A stretch of DNA of 64,000 nt from JAWVYT01 sp046483065. GTDB lineage: Bacteria; Gemmatimonadota; Gemmatimonadetes; Longimicrobiales; RSA9. The position numbers and the translations under genes were made by a program. The notes under the pieces are model-generated. The model ran no database searches. It saw nothing but the letters and a program-made list of their open reading frames with translations, and had not been told where the DNA came from. The number at the start of each line of letters is the position of its first letter. Within the stretch, counting starts at the first letter, position 1. The stretch is taken from positions 12,500 through 76,499 of the forward strand of contig JAWODW010000072.1 of the NCBI GenBank assembly GCA_046483065.1, given 5' to 3'. Below, in pieces: positions 32,884 through 40,278 of the stretch.

Positions 32884-33390
32884 CGGGCTCGCCTTCGGCT
32901 CGCAACAGGCGGCGGCTGCGCCGCCGCAACAGGCCCGCTTCGCAGGCAACAGGCTCGGGCTGCGCCCTCGCAACAGGCGTCGGCCCGCCGGGCCGACGCA
33001 GCGGTCCGCGGGGCGGGCAACAGGCTCGCCCTCGGCTCGCAAGGGGCTCGGGCTGCGCCCTTCGCAAGGGGCGCTCGCTTCGCGCGCGCTGCGGACCAGG
33101 TCCGCGGATTGCCGGGCCCGGCAGGTTATGCGCCGCAGGTGCGCCGTTGCGAACGTAGTGAGCGTGTTGCGCCGCGCCCGCGCCCTGAACGCCAGACCGA
33201 CCCGCTTTCGCGGCGCCGGTTGCGAGCCGAAGGCGAGCCATTGCGAGGCCCCCCGGGCCGAGCCTGTTGCAGGGCGCAGCCCTGCCTGTTGCGAACGCAG
33301 TGAGCCTGTTGCGCCGCGCTCGCGGCCTGAACGCCAGACCCACCCGCCTGTCGCGGCGCCTGTTGCGAGCCGCAGGCGAGCCCCGCCCCC
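32884..33390. repeat. Array of variable hairpins separated by AACA, two opposed halves
   Basis: In the first half (about 32884-33090), units of ~18-24 nt begin GGC, fold into GC-rich hairpins with TTCG, CTGC or CTCG loops, end GC, and are separated by AACA (later AAGG). Examples are GGCCGC-like stems and GGCTCGCCTTCGGCTCGC. The second half (about 33130-33390) has the same units inverted (TGTTGC + GAACGCAGTGAGCC; TGTTGC + GAGCCGCAGGCGAGCC). Stems differ in sequence but stay self-complementary. Open frames crossing it are compositional. Array 41457-41590 is the same type. Confidence 0.75.
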
Positions 33391-33403
33391 TCCGAGCCCC
33401 GCG

Positions 33404-33450
33404 TTGACAAGCCCGTCTCGCAGCGTTTTGTTTCAACATTCTGTTTCAAC
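33404..33450 (+). promoter_or_regulatory. Promoter region with repeated TGTTTCAAC
   Basis: A consensus TTGACA (33404-33409) is followed by a weak TTTGTT at the correct spacing. TGTTTCAAC occurs twice (33429-33437 and 33442-33450) just before the ribosome site of the sigma-54 activator. Overlap with the -10/start region suggests autoregulation. A variant TGTTCCAAC recurs upstream of the arsR-psr operon. Confidence 0.5.
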
Positions 33451-33462
33451 CCACGGAGGGGC

Positions 33463-34929
33463 ATGAGCCTGGAAGACGGGCCGGAGACGCCGGAGACGCC
33501 GGCCGGACCGGAAGGGCCGGAGCTGGAGGCGCTGCTGAACGCGCTGGGGCGGACGTGTGTACTGGCGGACGAGGAGCTGCGGGTGGTGCGGGTGTCAGGA
33601 GCGTTGGCGGAGCAGGTGGGTCGCTCGACGGAGTCGCTGGTGGGGGAGCCGCTGGCGAGCTTCCTGAACGAGGAGGTGACGGGGGCGAACGGGGTGGCGC
33701 GGGAGGTTCTGCGGACGGGGCGTCGCCGTGAGGGTCTGCGGGCGTTTCTGCAGCCGCCGGGCGGGGAGCGGAAGGCGGTGTCATTGACGGTGGGCGTGTT
33801 CGGTCCGGGTGTGGAGGATGCGGACGGGGCGCGCCTGGTGCTGATGATGCGGCCGGAGCAGGGGGGCGAGGAAGCGCCGGTGCCGTCGTACGGCGGGATC
33901 GTGGCCCGGTCGGCCCAGATGCAGCGGATCTTCCGGCTGTTCGAGCTGCTGCGGGACCAGGACTCGACGGTGCTGGTGACGGGGGAGAGCGGGACGGGGA
34001 AGGAGCTGGTGGCCCGGGCGATCCACGACACGTCGCAGCGCTCGGAGCGTCCGTTCGTGGCGGTGAACTGCGCGGCGCTGCCGGCGGAGCTGCTGGAGAG
34101 TGAGCTGTTCGGGCATGTGCGGGGCGCGTTCACCGGCGCGGTCAAGGACCGGGTGGGCCGGTTCGAGCTGGCCGACGGCGGCACGCTCTTCCTCGACGAG
34201 GTGGGTGCCATGAGCCTCCCGCTCCAGGCCAAGATCCTGCGGGCGATCCAGGAGCACACATTCGAGCGGGTGGGCGATACCCGGACCCGGAAGGTAGACG
34301 TGCGCATCGTCGCCGCCACCAACGAGAACCTTGGCCGGGCGGTCCGGGAGAACCGGTTCCGCGAGGACCTCTACTACCGGCTCCGGGTGGTCCCCATCGA
34401 GATCCCGCCGCTGCGCGAGCGCCGGGAGGACATCGAGGCCATCACCCGCTACCTCCTGCACCGCATCGGCGCCAACCGGGGCCGGGCCCTCCGGCTCGCC
34501 CCCACCGCCATGGACGCCCTCATGAACTACACCTGGCCCGGCAACGTGCGGGAGCTCGAGAACGCACTCGAGTTCGCCACCACCGTCTGCGAAGGCCAGA
34601 CCATCCACCTCAAGCACCTCCCCGTGGAGGTCCGCGCTGCCGGCATCCCCGGAGTCACAGACGGCGAGCCGACGCTGGCCCCGGCGTTCGGCACCCCCGG
34701 CCTCGAGCCCCGACCCGTGCGCAGCCAGCCCCCGGGCCCCTCCGGCCCCTCCGGCTCCTCCGGCACTGACGACCGGATCCCCGACCACCTCTCCCCCGCC
34801 GAGGCCGCCGAAGCCCGGGACATCCTCGACGCCCTCTCCCGGGCACGCTACAACCGCCAGGACGCCGCAAAAATCCTCGGCATCAGCCGCACCACACTCT
34901 GGCGGAAGATGAAGGAATACCGCCTGTAG
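33463..34929 (+). CDS. Sigma-54-dependent transcriptional activator with PAS-like domain
   Basis: The 488-residue activator has an N-terminal PAS-like sensor (~20-125). The AAA+ domain carries Walker A GESGTGKE, the sigma-54-contact loop GAFTGA, Walker B GTLFLDEVG and the R-finger region ending WPGNVRELENALEFA. A Fis-type helix-turn-helix lies at the C terminus (RQDAAKILGISRTTLWRKMK). A Pro/Ser-rich linker precedes the HTH. GGAGGGG lies just upstream of the ATG. It has no receiver domain, so it may sense a ligand or redox state through PAS. The psr operon downstream, with a sigma-54-type promoter, is a candidate target. Confidence 0.92.
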   Translation: MSLEDGPETPETPAGPEGPELEALLNALGRTCVLADEELRVVRVSGALAEQVGRSTESLVGEPLASFLNEEVTGANGVAREVLRTGRRREGLRAFLQPPGGERKAVSLTVGVFGPGVEDADGARLVLMMRPEQGGEEAPVPSYGGIVARSAQMQRIFRLFELLRDQDSTVLVTGESGTGKELVARAIHDTSQRSERPFVAVNCAALPAELLESELFGHVRGAFTGAVKDRVGRFELADGGTLFLDEVGAMSLPLQAKILRAIQEHTFERVGDTRTRKVDVRIVAATNENLGRAVRENRFREDLYYRLRVVPIEIPPLRERREDIEAITRYLLHRIGANRGRALRLAPTAMDALMNYTWPGNVRELENALEFATTVCEGQTIHLKHLPVEVRAAGIPGVTDGEPTLAPAFGTPGLEPRPVRSQPPGPSGPSGSSGTDDRIPDHLSPAEAAEARDILDALSRARYNRQDAAKILGISRTTLWRKMKEYRL

Positions 34930-34999
34930 CCAGGGCACGGCCGGTTTAGAGAGTTTCGCAACCCAGCGGTCCGGCCCGCCGCACCCGGGAGGCTGCCCT

Positions 35000-35150
35000 C
35001 TTCCTCTCCATCTCCTTCGGCCTGTACCTCGCCCTCCGCTTCGTACTTCGCCCTTTCCCTGCTTGAAGGGGGGCTGGGGAGAGGGAGAGGTACGAAGTCG
35101 AGGTACAGGTACAGGCCGAGGTCGAGGTCGAGGGAGGGAGGGAGAGGTGG
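35000..35150. repeat. Dispersed palindromic element, copy 2
   Basis: Left arm 35018-35048 (CGGCCTGTACCTCGCCCTCC...) and right arm 35089-35125 (GGTACGAAGTCGAGGTACAG, then GTACAGGCCGAG) match copy 1 at 21905-22050 in both arms and orientation. The intervening loop differs. It occupies part of the 630-bp gap between the activator and arsR. Confidence 0.75.
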
Positions 35151-35262
35151 TCCGCGTCTCGTTGCGTGAGGTCCGCGCCATTCAGCGTGGGCAGACCAAC
35201 GTGCCGGCGGTCTCGGCGCGTCCACCCTGCGTGGGCCGCCCGGCGTTCGAACACCCTTCACC

Positions 35263-35310
35263 GCGGAAGACGCGGAAGGCCGCGGAACGAGCGCGGAACC
35301 CTTCGATGCA
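35263..35310. repeat. Degenerate CGCGGA-type repeat
   Basis: Three spaced copies of CGCGGAA/G (ACCGCGGAAGACGCGGAAGG and following) resemble the repeat family at 10566-10618 and 13314-13384 but are diverged. No gene is visible here. Confidence 0.45.
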
Positions 35311-35378
35311 GAAGACGCCGATGTAGCGCTCGATCGGAACCCGCCTCTAAGCTCGCCGCGCGTCATCTCGTTGCGACT

Positions 35379-35410
35379 TGTTCCATTTCCATGCAACGTC
35401 ATGTTCCAAC
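35379..35410 (+). promoter_or_regulatory. Candidate activator sites upstream of arsR-psr
   Basis: TGTTCCA (35379-35385) and TGTTCCAAC (35402-35410) are 23 bp apart, about two helical turns. They resemble the paired TGTTTCAAC at the sigma-54 activator's own promoter; both loci also share the following CCCA. They lie about 80-105 bp upstream of the sigma-54-type promoter, a normal enhancer distance. Confidence 0.4.
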
Positions 35411-35484
35411 CCACCCTCGGGTGAGGAACGGGCCATATGGTCTAAATAGTGGGCCAGTAAGCATTTACAACACTTAAGCATGGC

Positions 35485-35500
35485 GTGGTCCTTCTCTTGC
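35485..35500 (+). promoter_or_regulatory. Sigma-54-type -24/-12 element
   Basis: GTGGTCCTTCTCTTGC has the GG and GC dinucleotides separated by 10 nt and an intact TTGC, matching TGGCAC-N5-TTGC except after the GG. It lies about 60 nt before the chosen arsR start, which argues against the longer upstream arsR start at 35480. Confidence 0.45.
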
Positions 35501-35560
35501 TCTTTCGGTTATGCGGATAATCGGGTTTCCGGAAACATGGGCAAGGCATGGAGGAGAGCG

Positions 35561-35920
35561 ATGAGGCGTGAGCCGACGGAGGCGGAGCTGAAGGAGGCGT
35601 CGCGGGTGTTCAAGGCGCTGTCGCATCCGGACCGGCTGCGGCTGACGTGCCTGCTGGCGGACCGTGAGGGCGTGACGCAGCACGAGCTGGTGGAGGAGCT
35701 GGGGTGGCCGCAGTCGACGGTCGCGCGGCACGTGGGGACACTGCGGGACCGGGGCCTGGTGGTGGGGGAGCGGAACGGTGCGGAGGTGGTGCTGGAAGCC
35801 ACGGCCATGCCCCGGTACCTCCTGGACACGGTGTGTGAATGGATGCACCCGGAGGAGGCGTCGGGGAACGGTGCCGGGAACGGCAGTGGCGGCGCGGTCT
35901 TCGGGGGCGAGGAGCTGTGA
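35561..35920 (+). CDS. ArsR-family regulator with two cysteines
   Basis: The 119-residue protein has the ArsR winged helix (VFKALSHPDRLRLTCLLADR; LVEELGWPQSTVARHVGTLR; GERNGAEVVLEA). ATG 35561 follows GGAGGAGAGCG; upstream in-frame ATGs lack ribosome sites and overlap the promoter. It has only two cysteines, Cys30 in the LTCLLA helix and Cys92 near the C terminus. Their location parallels the persulfide-forming pair of SqrR/BigR regulators, while the metal-binding CVC of arsenic-type ArsR is missing. It is cotranscribed with psrA (TGATG overlap), so control of sulfur respiration by sulfane sulfur is a reasonable inference. Confidence 0.88.
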   Translation: MRREPTEAELKEASRVFKALSHPDRLRLTCLLADREGVTQHELVEELGWPQSTVARHVGTLRDRGLVVGERNGAEVVLEATAMPRYLLDTVCEWMHPEEASGNGAGNGSGGAVFGGEEL

Positions 35921-38196
35921 TGAAGCGACGGGAGTTTATCAAGGTCGGCGGCTACGGCGTGGTCGGTGCCGGGGTGCTGGGGGGGCTCGGCACGGACTGG
36001 TACGGCTCGTACGCGCCCGGCGTCGAGAATCCGGGGACGGACGGCGACTACGTGGTGCCGACGTTCTGCGAGCTGTGTTTCTGGAAGTGTGGTGTGCTGG
36101 CGCACGTGAAGGATGGCCGGGTGACGAAGCTGGAGGGCAACCCGGCGGACCCGTTGAGTCGGGGTCGTCTGTGTCCCCGGGGCGCCGGCGGCACGGGTCT
36201 GCTGTACGACCCGGACCGTCTGAAGCAGCCGATGGTGCGGGTGGGCGGTCGTGGTGGTGACCGGTTCGAGGCGGTGAGCTGGGAGACGGCGCTGGACGAG
36301 GTGGCGGAGGGGTTCGAGCGGATCCGTCAGAAGCACGGTGCGGAGGCGCTGGCGCTGTTCAGTCACGGGTTCGGCGGGAGCTGGTTCAAGCACCTGTTCA
36401 AGGCGTACGGCTCGCCGAACGTGACGGCGCCGAGCTACGCCCAGTGCCGGGGCCCCCGTGAGGTGGGGTTCACGTCGGTGTACGGGATGGGCGTGGGCTC
36501 GCCGGAGACCACGGACATCGAGAACACGCGGTGCCTGACGCTGATCGGGAGCCACCTGGGCGAGAACATGCACAACACGCAGGTGCAGGAGTTCGCCACG
36601 GCCATCCGGAACGGCGCGGACGTGATCGTGGTGGACCCACGCTACTCGACGGCGGCGTCGAAGGCGGACTACTGGCTGCCGATCAAGCCGGGCACCGACC
36701 TGGCACTGATCCTGGCGTGGATGCACGTGATCATCGGCGAGGGTCTGTACGACCGGGCGTACATCGACAGCTACGCGGTGGGCTTCGAGCAGCTTCAGGC
36801 GCACGTGCAGCCGTACTCGCCGGAGTGGGCGTACCCGCGGACGGGGATCGAGCCCGAGCTGATCCGTCGGACGGCGCGGATGATGGCGGGGGCGCGGCCG
36901 GCGAGTCTGATCCACCCGGGCCGCCACGTGACGTGGTACGGCGATGACACGCAGCGGAGCCGTGCCATCGCGATGCTGAACGCGCTGTTGGGGTCGTGGG
37001 GTCGGGAGGGCGGCTTCTATATCCCGCAGAATATCGCGGTGCCGGACCTCGACCCGAACCACCACCCGGAGACGAGCGGTGCGGCGGACCGGCCGGGGCC
37101 GTCGGACTACCCGCTGGCGGACGCGGTGCTGGCGAAGGGCGTATGCGACGCGTCGATCCCGGGCCACGTCCGTGAGGACAGCGCCATCAAGGGGTGGATG
37201 GTCTATGGCTCGAATCTGCCCACCACGCTGCCGAACCCGGAGGAGACGAAGCGTGCGCTGGAGGCGCTGGACTTCGTGGTCACCATCGATGTGCTGCCGG
37301 TGGAGATGGTGGGCTGGAGCGACGTGGTGCTCCCGGAGTCGACGTACCTGGAGCGCGACGACGACCTGAACACGCCGTGGTACCGGCAGGGCTACGTGGG
37401 GCTGCGGCAGGCGGCGGTGAGCCCCATGTACGAGAGCCGGCCCGGGTGGTGGATCGCCAAGGAGCTGGCGAACCGGCTGGGCGTAGGCGAGCACTTCGAC
37501 TGGCCGGACGCCCGGACGTACGTGGACGCCCGGCTCGAGGCGGCAGGGCTGGACGTGGAGCGGGCCCGTCGCGACGGGGTCATCGTCGCCGACCGGGAGC
37601 CGATCTACTTCGAGGAAGGGGTGCCGCCGGCGTTCTACACGGGCTCGGGAAAGATCGAGCTCTACTCGCCGCGGCTGGCTGAACTGGGCTTCGACCCCAT
37701 GCCCACCTGGCACGACGGCGAGCTCGAGGAGCCGCCGCCGGGCTACTACCGGCTGCTGTTCGGCCGGGCGCCGATGCACACCTTCGGCCGGACCACGAAC
37801 AACCGGCTGCTGAGCGAGACGTACGACGAGAACGCCGTGTGGGTGAACCGGCAGGTCGCCGGGCGCTGGGGGCTGGAGCACGGCGACCGGGTCTACCTGA
37901 AGAACCAGGACGGGGTCCGGTCGACGTTCACGGCGCCGGTGAAGGTGACGGAGCGGATCCGGCCCGACGCGGTCTACATGGTCCACGGCTACGGCCGGAA
38001 GGCCAAGGGGCTGAGCTTCGTCCACGGCCGCGGGATCGACGACAACGAGCTGGTGACCAAGTACAACACCGACCCGCTCATGGGCGGGACGGGGATGAAC
38101 GTGAACTTCGTGACTTTCGTCCGGGCCGAGGATGTGGCCGCGGAAGAGTCCGAGGCGGAGGCCGCGCGGGCGGCTGATGTGGAGGTGCCGGCATGA
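35920..38196 (+). CDS. psrA: Molybdopterin oxidoreductase, polysulfide/thiosulfate reductase-like catalytic subunit
   Basis: The 758-residue Mo-bis-MGD enzyme has a Tat-like leader (KRREFIKVGGYGVVGAG), so it should act in the periplasm. A 4Fe-4S site is formed by Cys50, 53, 57 and 85 (FCELCFWKC ... LCPRG). Cys176 in SYAQCRGPREVG is the likely Mo ligand. Further family marks are PRYSTAASKADYWLPIKPGT, WGREGGFYIP and FTAPVKVTERIRPDAVYM. With PsrB and PsrC it would reduce polysulfide, thiosulfate or a related oxyanion with quinol, or run in reverse. Substrate cannot be decided from sequence; the sulfur transporters and rhodaneses nearby favour sulfur. Confidence 0.87.
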   Translation: MKRREFIKVGGYGVVGAGVLGGLGTDWYGSYAPGVENPGTDGDYVVPTFCELCFWKCGVLAHVKDGRVTKLEGNPADPLSRGRLCPRGAGGTGLLYDPDRLKQPMVRVGGRGGDRFEAVSWETALDEVAEGFERIRQKHGAEALALFSHGFGGSWFKHLFKAYGSPNVTAPSYAQCRGPREVGFTSVYGMGVGSPETTDIENTRCLTLIGSHLGENMHNTQVQEFATAIRNGADVIVVDPRYSTAASKADYWLPIKPGTDLALILAWMHVIIGEGLYDRAYIDSYAVGFEQLQAHVQPYSPEWAYPRTGIEPELIRRTARMMAGARPASLIHPGRHVTWYGDDTQRSRAIAMLNALLGSWGREGGFYIPQNIAVPDLDPNHHPETSGAADRPGPSDYPLADAVLAKGVCDASIPGHVREDSAIKGWMVYGSNLPTTLPNPEETKRALEALDFVVTIDVLPVEMVGWSDVVLPESTYLERDDDLNTPWYRQGYVGLRQAAVSPMYESRPGWWIAKELANRLGVGEHFDWPDARTYVDARLEAAGLDVERARRDGVIVADREPIYFEEGVPPAFYTGSGKIELYSPRLAELGFDPMPTWHDGELEEPPPGYYRLLFGRAPMHTFGRTTNNRLLSETYDENAVWVNRQVAGRWGLEHGDRVYLKNQDGVRSTFTAPVKVTERIRPDAVYMVHGYGRKAKGLSFVHGRGIDDNELVTKYNTDPLMGGTGMNVNFVTFVRAEDVAAEESEAEAARAADVEVPA

Positions 38197-38753
38197 GCGG
38201 CCGGAACGGGGGCCGGATGGGGATGGCCATCGACACGCAGACGTGCGTGGGGTGCACGGCGTGCGTGGTGGCGTGCAAGACGGAGAACGACGTGGCGGAG
38301 GGCTTTGCCCGGGACTGGATCACCACGGAGATGGTGGGCCAGTTCCCGTCGCTGACCATGGAGATCCGCAGCGAGCGGTGCAACCACTGCGAGGACGCGC
38401 CGTGCGTGACGGCGTGCCCGACGGGGGCGAGCTACTACGGCCCCGGCGGCACGATCCAGGTGGACGCGGACAAGTGCACGGGGTGCAAGGCGTGCATCGC
38501 GGCGTGCCCGTACGGCGCCCGGTTCGTGGACCCCCGGAGCAGCACGGTGGACAAGTGCACGTTCTGCGCGCACCGGGCCGAGGAGCCCGGTGGCTGGACC
38601 ACCGCGTGCCAGGATGTCTGCCCCACGTCGAGCATCGTGTTCGGTGACCTGGACGACCCGAACAGCGAGGTCTCACGGGCGGTGGCCGATCGGAAATCAC
38701 ACACGCTGCTGCCGGAGGCCGGGACGCGGCCGAAGGTCTTCTACCTGGAGTAG
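38193..38753 (+). CDS. psrB: Four-cluster ferredoxin subunit of the molybdoenzyme
   Basis: The 186-residue electron-transfer subunit has four 4Fe-4S motifs: CVGCTACVVACK, CNHCEDAPCVTACP, CTGCKACIAACPYGA and CTFC ... CQDVCP. It has no signal peptide, as expected for a partner exported with the Tat-bearing catalytic subunit. It overlaps psrA by 4 nt and ends 6 nt before psrC. Confidence 0.92.
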   Translation: MSGRNGGRMGMAIDTQTCVGCTACVVACKTENDVAEGFARDWITTEMVGQFPSLTMEIRSERCNHCEDAPCVTACPTGASYYGPGGTIQVDADKCTGCKACIAACPYGARFVDPRSSTVDKCTFCAHRAEEPGGWTTACQDVCPTSSIVFGDLDDPNSEVSRAVADRKSHTLLPEAGTRPKVFYLE

Positions 38754-38759
38754 GGACGG

Positions 38760-39752
38760 ATGCAAGAATACACGAGTACACGGAGCAATGCCCTCATCGA
38801 TCCCGGGCTCCATATCTGGCACGGAGAGGTGCCGGCGTACCTGTTCCTGGGGGGGCTGGTGGCCGGGATCATGGTGCTGACGGGGCTGTGGATGCTCCGG
38901 TCGCCGGACCGGGTCCGGTCGCGGGCGCTCTCGCTGCTGCCATGGGCCGCGCCGATCCTCCTGTCGCTGGGGATGCTCTTCCTCTGGCTCGACCTGGAGA
39001 ACCGGTGGAACGTGGCCCGGTTCTACCTGACGTTCGAGGCCACGTCACCGATGTCGTGGGGCTCGTGGATTCTGCTGGCCATCTACCCGGCGTCGATCCT
39101 CCTGGCGCTGCGGATGCTGCCCGCCGAGCTGCGGGCGTGCCCGCTCTCGAAGCTGGCGCAGCGGTTCGGTGCCACTGCGTTCGGGCAGCGTGCCGAGCAG
39201 TCGTTCATGCGCACGATGCAGTGGGTGGGCGCACACACGCGGGAGATCGCGCTGGCCAACGTGGTCCTGGGCGCGGGCCTCGGGATCTATACCGGGATCC
39301 TGCTGGGTTCGCTGGGCGCCCGGCCGTTGTGGAGCTCGGCGATCCTGGGACCGCTATTCCTGGTCTCGGGGCTGTCCACGGGCGCGGCGTTCATGATGCT
39401 GTACGCGCTGAAGGACGACGAACGGATCGCGTTCGGTCGGGCCGACATGGTGCTGATCGCGGTAGAGCTCGCGCTTATCGGCCTCTGGCTCACGGGCCTC
39501 GCCACGGGCGGCGCGGCCGCGAGGGAGGCGGCTGGCCTGGTCCTGGGCGGGCCGTACACGGCGGCGTTCTGGACGCTGGTCGTCTCGCTGGGGCTGCTGG
39601 CTCCGCTGGCGGCCGAGTGGATCGAGCTCCGACACAACGAAGTCCCCGGCCGGCTGGCGGCGGTGCTGGTGCTGGTGGGCGGGTTCGCGCTCCGCTGGAT
39701 CCTGGTCTACGCGGGGCAGCATTCGGACTGGATGATGGCCGCGCTCCATTAG
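38760..39752 (+). CDS. psrC: NrfD/PsrC-family quinone-interacting membrane subunit
   Basis: The 330-residue polytopic protein has about eight or nine helices and a PsrC/NrfD opening (IWHGEVPAYLFLGGLVAGIM). Charged residues between helices (e.g. LFLWLDLENRWNVARFYLTF) are typical of the quinone site. It anchors PsrAB to the membrane and exchanges electrons with the menaquinone pool. It is in the arsR-psr-yedE operon. Confidence 0.9.
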   Translation: MQEYTSTRSNALIDPGLHIWHGEVPAYLFLGGLVAGIMVLTGLWMLRSPDRVRSRALSLLPWAAPILLSLGMLFLWLDLENRWNVARFYLTFEATSPMSWGSWILLAIYPASILLALRMLPAELRACPLSKLAQRFGATAFGQRAEQSFMRTMQWVGAHTREIALANVVLGAGLGIYTGILLGSLGARPLWSSAILGPLFLVSGLSTGAAFMMLYALKDDERIAFGRADMVLIAVELALIGLWLTGLATGGAAAREAAGLVLGGPYTAAFWTLVVSLGLLAPLAAEWIELRHNEVPGRLAAVLVLVGGFALRWILVYAGQHSDWMMAALH

Positions 39753-39768
39753 CGCGGGAGGAGAGATC

Positions 39769-40278
39769 ATGGAAGCGAAGAAGTACTGGAACCCGTATGC
39801 GGCCGGGGCCCTGCTGGGGCTGACGCTGCTGGCCACCTTCCTGGTGACGGGTGGGGGGCTGGGCGCGAGCGCGCTGCCGAAGCGGGTCATAGCCCTGGGC
39901 GCCATGTCGGCGGCGCCGGACTGGACGGCGGCGAACACGGTGCTGGGCAGTTACGTGGAGGCGGGCAACCCGCTCCGTAACTGGCTGGTCATCGAGGTGA
40001 TCGGCGTACTCCTCGGCGGGTTCATCGGCGCGCTCTCGGCCGGCCGGTTCAAGGCCAAGGTGGAGAAGGGCCCCCGGATCTCGAACCGCGGCCGGCTGAC
40101 CTACGCGCTGGCCGGCGGTGTGCTCATGGGCTTCGCCGCCGCGCTGGCCCGGGGCTGCACGTCGGGGCAGGCCCTGTCCGGGGGTGCGCTCCTGGCCACC
40201 GGCAGCTGGGTGTTCATGCTGATGGTGTTCGCGGGCGGCTACGCCACCGCGTGGTTCGTGAGGAGGCAGTGGATATGA
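39769..40278 (+). CDS. YeeE/YedE sulfur transporter, N-terminal-type half
   Basis: The 169-residue membrane protein has four to five helices and the family motif ARGCTSGQALSGGALLATGSW-like (Cys near residue 125). YeeE/YedE proteins import thiosulfate or related sulfur compounds by cysteine relay. GGAGGAGAG precedes the ATG. It overlaps the following larger homologue by 4 nt, so the two may assemble together. Confidence 0.85.
   Translation: MEAKKYWNPYAAGALLGLTLLATFLVTGGGLGASALPKRVIALGAMSAAPDWTAANTVLGSYVEAGNPLRNWLVIEVIGVLLGGFIGALSAGRFKAKVEKGPRISNRGRLTYALAGGVLMGFAAALARGCTSGQALSGGALLATGSWVFMLMVFAGGYATAWFVRRQWI

Noticed and set aside
32884..33390. CRISPR array
   Set aside because: Units are hairpins of variable sequence with a 4-nt constant spacer, the reverse of CRISPR structure; no cas genes.
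32705..33466. Plus-strand open frame across the hairpin array
   Set aside because: Starts inside the GMC gene in another frame and encodes repeat-derived Arg/Ala/Gly sequence.
35480..35560. Longer N terminus for the ArsR protein
   Set aside because: No ribosome site, Ser/Cys-rich non-homologous extension, and it would overlap the sigma-54-type promoter; ATG 35561 has GGAGGAG.
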